DNA of 11,685 nt from an uncultured Victivallaceae bacterium (lineage in GTDB: Bacteria > Verrucomicrobiota > Lentisphaeria > Victivallales > Victivallaceae), in contig CAKUKT010000052.1 of assembly GCA_934663655.1 (NCBI GenBank), positions 1-11,685 on the forward strand, written 5' to 3'. Of the stretch, positions 7,627 to 11,685 are shown piece by piece; the stretch's first letter is position 1, and each line of letters begins with the position of its first letter. The notes under the pieces are model-generated. The model worked only from the letters and a program-made list of their open reading frames with translations, was not told the origin of the DNA and ran no database searches. A program made the position numbers and the translations under genes.

Positions 7627-7655
7627 AACATACACTGCGACCGACGCCGAGTCAA
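7627..7655 (-). promoter_or_regulatory. Sigma70-like promoter of ribF operon
   Basis: On the minus strand TTGACT (7655-7650), a 17-base spacer and TATGTT (7632-7627) form a good promoter. An overlapping extended -10, TGTTATACT (7630-7622), is an alternative core. Transcription would start at roughly 7615-7620, which excludes the ATG at 7692 as the ribF start and supports the TTG at 7587. It would compete with the coaD promoter for RNA polymerase. Confidence 0.6.
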
Positions 7656-7690
7656 TTCGGAAAAGATAAAAATTTGGAGTTCTCCTGAGC

Positions 7691-8182
7691 ATGAAAACAG
7701 TTCTTTACCCGGGATCATTCGATCCATTCACCAACGGACACCTCGATCTGGTGATCCGGGCGGGCCAGTTGTTTGACCGGGTGATAGTCGCGGTGGCGGT
7801 CAATTCCGGCAAAAGTCCGATGTTTTCGCTGGAGGAGCGGCGGCAGTTGATCGAGGAGAGCTGCCGAAATCTCAGTCATGTTGAAGTGGTTAAATTTGAA
7901 GGTCTGCTGGTGGAGGCGATAGTTCTCTACGGAGCGCAGGCGGTGCTGCGGGGTCTGCGGGCATTCTCCGATTTCGAATATGAACTCCAAATGGCGTTGA
8001 TGAACCGTAACCTGCGTCCGCAGTGCGAAACGATATTCATGATGCCGACGCTGAAAAACTCCTTCGTCTCCTCGAGTTTGATCAAAGAGGTGGCGAGACT
8101 GGAAGGCGACATCACCGGATATGTGCCGCCGCCGGTTGCCGCTGCGATTGCGGAACGGATGCGTTCGCAGACGCGAAGTTGA
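7691..8182 (+). CDS. coaD: Phosphopantetheine adenylyltransferase
   Basis: Converts 4'-phosphopantetheine and ATP to dephospho-CoA, the penultimate step of CoA synthesis. The 163-residue length is normal. YPGSFDPFTNGHLDLVIRA at the N-terminus holds the nucleotidyltransferase (T/H)xGH site (NGH here). NSGKSPMFSLEER, GLRAFSDFEYELQMALMNR, MMPTLKNSFVSSSLIKEV and GYVPPPVAAAI follow in family order. The ATG at 7691 has GGAG 11 bases upstream, a rather long spacing. It has its own promoter at 7590-7618 and is followed after one base by the IclR-like regulator. It is divergent from ribF-acpS, the latter using CoA as substrate, so shared control of the two operons is plausible. Confidence 0.97.
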   Translation: MKTVLYPGSFDPFTNGHLDLVIRAGQLFDRVIVAVAVNSGKSPMFSLEERRQLIEESCRNLSHVEVVKFEGLLVEAIVLYGAQAVLRGLRAFSDFEYELQMALMNRNLRPQCETIFMMPTLKNSFVSSSLIKEVARLEGDITGYVPPPVAAAIAERMRSQTRS

Positions 8183-8183
8183 G

Positions 8184-8909
8184 ATGAAAAACCTGCTGCT
8201 TGCCAAGACCTTTGCGGTAGCCGACGCGGTAGCCGGTGCGAACGGAGAAATTTCGTTTGCCGAACTCAGTGAAAAACTGGCGATTCCGGGGCCGACGCTG
8301 AGCCGCATTACCGCGGATCTGGTGGAAGCGGGGATGATTGAGAAGCACGGGCGCAGTATATTCCGTCCCTCATTCGGGATGGTGAGAATCGGTCAGCAGG
8401 CGCTGCGCAGTTCGCCTCTCCGGCGGCAGGTGGAACCGCCGCTGCGGGAACGGGCGGCAATGCTGGAAGTGAACGGTATATTTGCAGTGATGCACCGGGA
8501 TGAATTGATTTTTCTGTGCCGTACCGATGGAGCGAATTTGTATTCCGCGCCGGTATCATCAGATTATGCGCCGTGGCGTTCCGGTCTGGCGCTGGTGATA
8601 CTTGCAGCGCGGGGGGACCGGACTGCCGGAGAGGAGTGGTTGAAGCGGGTTATCAATCGAGAGCGCTACAACCCCCGGCGGGAATTGGAGACCTTCCGCC
8701 GTCGTTTTGATGAGGCGGTTGGGCACGGTTATCTGCTGCTCCGGGAGGTTGGACGTCGCTGGAGCGTCTGCTTTCCGGTTGGTCGTGGAAATGATTACCA
8801 CGCGGTGGGTTTTTTCGGAGACGCGCCGGAACGACGGAATTTCGACCGTCTGACCTTTGAATGTTCGTTGCTGGCGTCGCGGCTGGCGTCGCTGTTCCGG
8901 GAGAGATGA
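8184..8909 (+). CDS. IclR-like transcriptional regulator
   Basis: A 242-residue DNA-binding protein. Residues about 24-53 form a winged helix-turn-helix (SFAELSEKLAIPGPTLSRIT, then LVEAGMIEK), and the wing is followed by RPSFGMVRIG and a long C-terminal domain that reads like an IclR effector domain (LRERAAMLEVNGIFAVMHR, ELIFLCR, GHGYLLLREVG). The effector part is divergent, so ligand and targets cannot be predicted. The start ATG 8184 lies one base after the coaD stop with only weak purine-rich sequence upstream, suggesting translational coupling to coaD; an in-frame ATG at 8121 would overlap coaD by 62 bases and adds arginine-rich sequence that looks like shadow. It could control the adjacent cofactor genes or, as IclR members often do, a catabolic operon such as the rhaA cluster; both are inference. 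An intrinsic terminator overlaps its last codons. Confidence 0.8.
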   Translation: MKNLLLAKTFAVADAVAGANGEISFAELSEKLAIPGPTLSRITADLVEAGMIEKHGRSIFRPSFGMVRIGQQALRSSPLRRQVEPPLRERAAMLEVNGIFAVMHRDELIFLCRTDGANLYSAPVSSDYAPWRSGLALVILAARGDRTAGEEWLKRVINRERYNPRRELETFRRRFDEAVGHGYLLLREVGRRWSVCFPVGRGNDYHAVGFFGDAPERRNFDRLTFECSLLASRLASLFRER

Positions 8910-8929
8910 AGTTCCCGGATCGTTTTTTT
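8896..8929 (+). terminator. Intrinsic terminator overlapping the IclR-like gene end
   Basis: TCCGGGA (8896-8902) and TCCCGGA (8913-8919) form a perfect 7-bp stem with a 10-base loop that contains the gene's TGA stop (8907-8909). Three bases later a run of seven T (8923-8929) follows. This ends the coaD-regulator transcript. The spacing between stem and T run is slightly longer than ideal. Confidence 0.68.
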
Positions 8930-8943
8930 GCCCTTTGCGGGCA
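8929..8943 (+). other. Small hairpin between terminator and nadA
   Basis: TGCCC (8929-8933) and GGGCA (8939-8943) pair around a five-base TTTGC loop, right after the T run of the terminator. There is no T run after it, so it is not a second terminator. It could be an operator-like inverted repeat upstream of nadA or chance. I found no convincing -35/-10 pair for nadA; AATAAT at 8961-8966 is a possible -10 without a good -35. Confidence 0.3.
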
Positions 8944-8992
8944 GTACGCATAAATCAGAAAATAATCTTTACCGGTCAGGAGGTAAAAGACC

Positions 8993-9919
8993 ATGGATAA
9001 ACATGAACTGATCGAACGGATAAATCGTCGTCGCCGGGAACTTGGCGCGGTGATACTTGCCCATAATTATGTATCTGGAGAAGTGCAGGATATCGCGGAT
9101 TTCGTCGGGGATTCGCTGGAATTGAGTATAAAGGCGCGGGATGCGCAGGCCCCGGTAATCGTTTTTGCGGGAGTTTCCTTCATGGCGGAAACCGCGAAGG
9201 TTCTCTCTCCTGGTTCCCGGGTTCTGCATCCGGATTCTTCGGCGGGGTGTCCGATGGCCGACATGGCGACGGCGGAGGCGGTGCATGAATACCGGACGGA
9301 ACACCCGGACACCATCCTCGTGGCTTATGTAAATACCACCGCTGCAGTCAAGGCGGAGGTGGATATCTGCTGTACCTCCGCGAACGCCACCAAAATCATC
9401 CGAAGCCTGCCGGCGGATCGCCGGATCATGTTTCTCCCCGACCGGAATCTCGGTGCAAACGTGATGGCCGAAACCGGGCGTAAACTTGAACTCTGGCCGG
9501 GATATTGTCCGACCCACAACCAGATAACTCCGGAAATGATCGTTGAAGCGCGTTCGGTTCATCCGGGGGCACCGGTGCTTATTCACCCGGAATGTCCTCC
9601 GGAAGTGGTCAGGGAGGCGGATTTCGCACTCAGTACGGGCGGGATGCTGCGGGCAGTGCGGGAATCGTCAGCGCAAAGTTTCATCATCGGTACCGAATCA
9701 GGAATAGTTCATCGGCTGCGGAAGGAGAATCCTGACCGGGAGTTCTTCACGATTGCACCGGAACCGCTCTGTCCCAATATGAAAAAGCTTACGTTGGTGA
9801 ATATCGTTGAGGCACTTGAGCACCCCGAACGCGAAGTGACATTGCCGGTTGACTTGATCGAACGTGCCCGTCGCCCGATCGTCAGAATGCTTGAAGTTTC
9901 CGCGGCGCCCTCGAAATAA
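8993..9919 (+). CDS. nadA: Quinolinate synthase
   Basis: Condenses iminoaspartate with dihydroxyacetone phosphate to quinolinate, the NAD precursor, using an oxygen-sensitive [4Fe-4S] cluster. The 308-residue protein is complete. The three cluster cysteines are present: C86 (SAGCPMAD), C172 (WPGYCPTHNQI) and C260 (PLCPNMKKLTL). Substrate-site motifs include ILAHNYVSGEVQDIADFVGD, FAGVSFMAETAK, AYVNTTAAVKAEVD, LPDRNLG, HPECPPEV, STGGMLR and GTESGIVHRL. The length matches the short NadA form. ATG 8993 has a strong AGGAGG about nine bases upstream, located in the loop of a weak GGTC/GACC stem (8974-8992). L-aspartate oxidase (nadB), which supplies iminoaspartate, and nadC are not adjacent. It follows a terminator, so it is probably transcribed separately from coaD. 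Confidence 0.97.
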   Translation: MDKHELIERINRRRRELGAVILAHNYVSGEVQDIADFVGDSLELSIKARDAQAPVIVFAGVSFMAETAKVLSPGSRVLHPDSSAGCPMADMATAEAVHEYRTEHPDTILVAYVNTTAAVKAEVDICCTSANATKIIRSLPADRRIMFLPDRNLGANVMAETGRKLELWPGYCPTHNQITPEMIVEARSVHPGAPVLIHPECPPEVVREADFALSTGGMLRAVRESSAQSFIIGTESGIVHRLRKENPDREFFTIAPEPLCPNMKKLTLVNIVEALEHPEREVTLPVDLIERARRPIVRMLEVSAAPSK

Positions 9920-9933
9920 CCAACTTAAAATTA

Positions 9934-9983
9934 CGCTTTCCGGCGGCTGATTTCCGGCGGTTCAAAAGGATTTTCCGAAAGCG
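9934..9983 (+). repeat. Direct repeat inside a long inverted repeat after nadA
   Basis: TTTCCGGCGG occurs twice (9937-9946 and 9951-9960), separated by CTGA. The pair sits inside an inverted repeat CGCTTTC (9934-9940) / GAAAGCG (9977-9983), making a stem with a large loop. There is no T run, so it is not a classical terminator. The rest of the 216 bases between nadA and the next gene holds only the hairpin at 10031-10068 and a ribosome site near 10122; I see no good promoter there. Confidence 0.5.
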
Positions 9984-10030
9984 AATAACGCGGAGTGGAC
10001 ATCCGGAATCACGCAAGTCTCCAGAGCGAA

Positions 10031-10068
10031 AAAGAGCCGATGATTTAGCTGGGAGAGGTGGCTTTTTT
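10031..10068 (+). terminator. Possible weak intrinsic terminator downstream of nadA
   Basis: AAAGAGCC (10031-10038) can pair with GGCTTTTTT (10060-10068), one G-U pair included, around a 21-base loop; the T run is both arm and tail. The GC core is only three pairs and the loop is long, so it is a weak candidate for the nadA terminator. Confidence 0.33.
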
Positions 10069-10135
10069 ACTCATATTTCTGCCTGCAATAAACGTTTGGC
10101 CTTGGCGGGCCGGTCAGACGGAAAGGGGAAGTATC

Positions 10136-10730
10136 GTGGCAGAGCCATTGATTCCGAAACACGGCGGCTACCGGCGGCTGATTACCTGCCGCCAGGGGGT
10201 GCTGATCTATAACGCTACCGTTGCATTCTGCGCCCGGTACATCGACCGCCACGACCGGACCCATGACCAGATGGTGCAGGCGGCCCGCTCCGGCGTGGCG
10301 AACAACATCGTCGAGGGGTCCCGAAGCCGCCGCCACCAGCCAAAAGACCGAACTAAAACTCACCAATGTCGCGAAGGCCAGCCAGGATGAGCTGCGCTTC
10401 GATTATCAGGCTTTTCTGCGGCAGCGTCACTTGCCGGAGTGGCTTGCCGACAGCCAGGAATCTCTCGCCGTGCGGCAGGCCAGCCCCGCCGATCTGGGCC
10501 AGTTGCGCAACCTCATGGCTGTTTTAGTATCGGACCGGTCTGACAAGTCGGACAAGTCGGACAAAAAACCCGAGGGCGCCGCCAACGTGATGATCTGCCT
10601 CATCAATCAGGAGAGCTTTCTGCTCGGGCGTCAGCTCGCCCGGTTGGAGCGGGAATTCGTCGAAGAGGGCGGCTTCACCGAACGGCTCTACCGCGTCCGC
10701 AGCACCAGGCGATCGGAGCAGGTCGAGTGA
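10136..10730 (+). pseudogene. Four-helix-bundle protein gene, frameshifted
   Basis: Two reading frames together encode about 197 residues. The first runs from GTG 10136 (ribosome site AAGGGGAAG) through MAEPLIPKHGGYRRLITCRQ to ARSGVANNIVEGS; the second begins in step at EAAATSQKTELKLTNVAKAS and continues to a TGA at 10728-10730. The join is the TCCC at 10319-10322: removing one C restores GS-EAAA and a continuous protein, so it is a +1 change. The family is the 23S rRNA intervening-sequence-like four-helix bundle, apparently the variant with a C-terminal 'suffix' domain; these have no established biochemical role that I know of. Codon use and conservation after the shift look normal, so the break is recent, a sequencing error, or a programmed shift. 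If not corrected, the product stops at a codon ending near 10390. An SDK tandem repeat lies in the C-terminal half. A GTG at 10058 opens the same frame but overlaps the terminator-like hairpin. Confidence 0.75.
10530..10565 (+). repeat. 9-bp tandem repeat encoding SDR-SDK-SDK-SDK
   Basis: Four consecutive 9-base units, TCGGACCGG, TCTGACAAG, TCGGACAAG and TCGGACAAA, encode SDR SDK SDK SDK in the second frame of the four-helix-bundle gene, followed by K-P-E. Being a multiple of three, copy changes would keep the frame, so it may vary in number between strains. It forms a charged linker between the two conserved parts of the protein. Confidence 0.85.
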
Positions 10731-10750
10731 TGCGTATGCCGCATCCCGGC

Positions 10751-10779
10751 TTGACAACCAGGGCGGTTTCGAGTATAGT
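10751..10779 (+). promoter_or_regulatory. Near-consensus sigma70-like promoter
   Basis: TTGACA (10751-10756), a 17-base spacer and TATAGT (10774-10779) match 11 of 12 consensus bases. It begins about 20 bases after the four-helix-bundle stop and would start transcription near 10786, giving a leader of about 38 bases to the ATG at 10824. Confidence 0.78.
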
Positions 10780-10823
10780 AATCTGCATCGGAACTGAACA
10801 TCAAGCAAAGGGACAGGAGAAGC

Positions 10824-11381
10824 ATGAAAAGGCGCTGGAAAATCATCATTGCCGTGATTTCGGTCGGTGTTGCCGGTCTTTTGATCTGGATCGGACTCGA
10901 GGTATGGGACGCGACGACGTTGTCGGCGGATGAATGTTTCCTCAAGGCGAAATACATGTTGGAACGCGCCATGGATGACATTAACCGGGAACGAAGCAAA
11001 ATCCGCTCCCGGCACAAGCTGCTGGATGAGCTGCGCTACAGCCAGTACAAAGTGACATCGGAAATGACAATTAAACAGCTCGAAGAGACTTACGGGAAGC
11101 TGAATGCGAATATCAGTGATCGTGGGTTTGTGCTGAATATTCTCGAGATAGAGGAGCGCATCAAAACGATTGACCGGCAACGTCTGGCCCGGTATGACAA
11201 AGATCTGATCGAGGCCGAACTCATGCGGGCCCGGGCGACCTATATGAGAATCAAGGGAAGCGAGTGGTTTACAACCGAACCCGGAGCGGGAAAGGAGTTT
11301 GATGAACTCGCAAAGAGCCATTCCCCGGAACAGATGATCGAAATGGTCAAAAAGATGGCTGATTTCGGATCTGATGAGTAA
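10824..11381 (+). CDS. Membrane-anchored protein of unknown function
   Basis: A 185-residue protein I do not recognise. It begins with basic MKRRWK, then one hydrophobic segment (IIIAVISVGVAGLLIWIGL, about residues 7-25), with no clear cleavage site, so it is probably a single-pass anchor with the rest outside. The remainder is highly charged and predicted by eye to be almost all helical, with coiled-coil-like stretches (ERAMDDINRERSKIRSRHKL, EIEERIKTIDRQRLARYDKD). No enzyme motif or cysteine pair stands out. ATG 10824 has AGGAG six bases upstream. It has its own near-consensus promoter (10751-10779) and a terminator at 11469-11505, so it is a single-gene unit. Its base composition is lower in G+C than the genes to the left, compatible with acquisition or fast drift. 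The open frame, ribosome site and promoter make it a real gene; its function is unknown. Confidence 0.8.
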   Translation: MKRRWKIIIAVISVGVAGLLIWIGLEVWDATTLSADECFLKAKYMLERAMDDINRERSKIRSRHKLLDELRYSQYKVTSEMTIKQLEETYGKLNANISDRGFVLNILEIEERIKTIDRQRLARYDKDLIEAELMRARATYMRIKGSEWFTTEPGAGKEFDELAKSHSPEQMIEMVKKMADFGSDE

Positions 11382-11468
11382 GCCGGGTTTTCCAATTTTT
11401 TTGAGATAATATTCTACATTCTTTCCTTATTATAGAGGGACCTTTCATCGGGGGTTCTCCTTTGACGG

Positions 11469-11505
11469 ACCGGTGCGCTTGATTCGCGCCGGTTCGTTTC
11501 TTTTT
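11469..11505 (+). terminator. Intrinsic terminator after the unknown membrane protein
   Basis: ACCGGTGCG (11469-11477) pairs with CGCGCCGGT (11485-11493), nine pairs including one G-U, around a seven-base loop, followed by TCGTTTCTTTTT (11494-11505). It lies 88 bases after the stop at 11381. The bases in between are A+T rich with a T7 run near 11394 but no further hairpin. Confidence 0.75.
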
Positions 11506-11524
11506 GCTCCCGTGGCAGAGAGAG

Positions 11525-11685
11525 GCACGTCCAGCGTGCGACAATGGACGGTTTTGCAGGGCGAAAGCCCTGACCGGGGGTTGGGGCGGGCGCCCCGGAG
11601 GCAAAGCATGTCGCCAACGACACGATTCCCCCAACTAACCCGGAGCGGAGTGAGCGCCGAGGGCGCGAATGGAGCGGAGGGCGTT
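11525..11685. other. GC-rich multi-hairpin region, structured RNA or repeat
   Basis: No plausible gene is seen. Instead there is a series of short perfect stems: GCACG/CGTGC (11525-11539); CAGGGC-GAAA-GCCCTG (11557-11572), a 6-bp stem with a GNRA tetraloop; GGGGC/GCCCC (11583-11596), which competes with a longer-range GTTGGGG/CCCCAAC (11580-11586 with 11629-11635); TGTCG-CCAA-CGACA (11609-11622); and GCGCC/GGCGC (11654-11666), flanked by two copies of GGAGCGGAG (11642-11650 and 11671-11679). The right edge cuts the region. It could be a structured RNA or a member of an interspersed repeat family; I cannot tell which from one copy. Confidence 0.55.

Noticed and set aside
7676..7685. GGAGTTCTCC before coaD as a hairpin hiding the ribosome site
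   Set aside because: The loop would be only two bases, which RNA cannot form stably; at most it is a short operator-like repeat.
7587..7692. ribF starting at ATG 7692 with a hydrophobic leader
   Set aside because: The leader has no ribosome site, lies over the predicted promoters and the coaD start codon, and is unlike RibF N-termini.
10058..10136. Four-helix-bundle gene starting at GTG 10058
   Set aside because: The extra residues are hydrophobic and unlike the family, the purine-rich site is too close to the GTG, and GTG 10136 has a better site and fits the family start.
9920..11685. Insertion sequence, integrase or toxin-antitoxin pair in the right-hand accessory stretch
   Set aside because: No transposase, recombinase, target duplication or typical toxin/antitoxin protein can be found in any frame.
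1..11685. tRNA, rRNA or CRISPR array
   Set aside because: No cloverleaf, rRNA core sequence or regularly spaced repeat of 23-50 bases was seen on either strand.

Overview
The window looks like bacterial chromosome of fairly high G+C content. It is densely packed with housekeeping and sugar-catabolic genes and has a less orderly accessory stretch at the right end. My best guess at the source is the PVC group, possibly Lentisphaerota (Victivallis-like). That rests on codon and G+C style, several TIM-barrel/sugar genes, and a 'four helix bundle suffix'-type protein with an SDK tandem repeat, which I associate from memory with that group. This is inference; no rRNA or other phylogenetic marker is present.

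Left block (1-5289, minus strand). A strong sigma70-like promoter (TTGACA, 17 bp, TATATT) drives rhaA (L-rhamnose isomerase). It is followed by a xylose-isomerase-like TIM-barrel protein, a COG2509-type FAD-dependent dehydrogenase, a Nudix ADP-ribose pyrophosphatase-type hydrolase, and a polytopic membrane protein that runs off the left edge. Gaps are 25-40 bp or are overlaps, so this reads as one operon. No rhamnulokinase or aldolase is present.

Middle-left block (5321-7655, minus strand). ribF (FAD synthesis), acpS (holo-ACP synthase) and an exported phosphodiester glycosidase (NAGPA domain) form a tight operon, with an ATGA overlap and a 3-bp gap. Its promoter lies almost back-to-back with the coaD promoter at 7590-7655.

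Middle-right block (7590-9919, plus strand). coaD (CoA synthesis) is followed 1 bp later by an IclR-like regulator. An intrinsic terminator has the regulator's stop codon in its loop. Then comes nadA (quinolinate synthase, NAD synthesis). FAD, CoA, ACP and NAD cofactor genes thus sit within about 3.4 kb around one divergent promoter region.

Right block (9920-11685, plus strand). This part holds an intergenic repeat/hairpin region, a four-helix-bundle protein gene broken by an apparent +1 frameshift, a short membrane-anchored protein of unknown function with its own near-consensus promoter and terminator, and a terminal GC-rich stretch packed with hairpins, one with a GAAA tetraloop, that looks like a structured RNA or interspersed repeat. 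I see no CRISPR array, tRNA, rRNA, transposase or phage gene. No clearly new multi-gene system is evident; the most unusual parts are the right end and several cis-regulatory arrangements.
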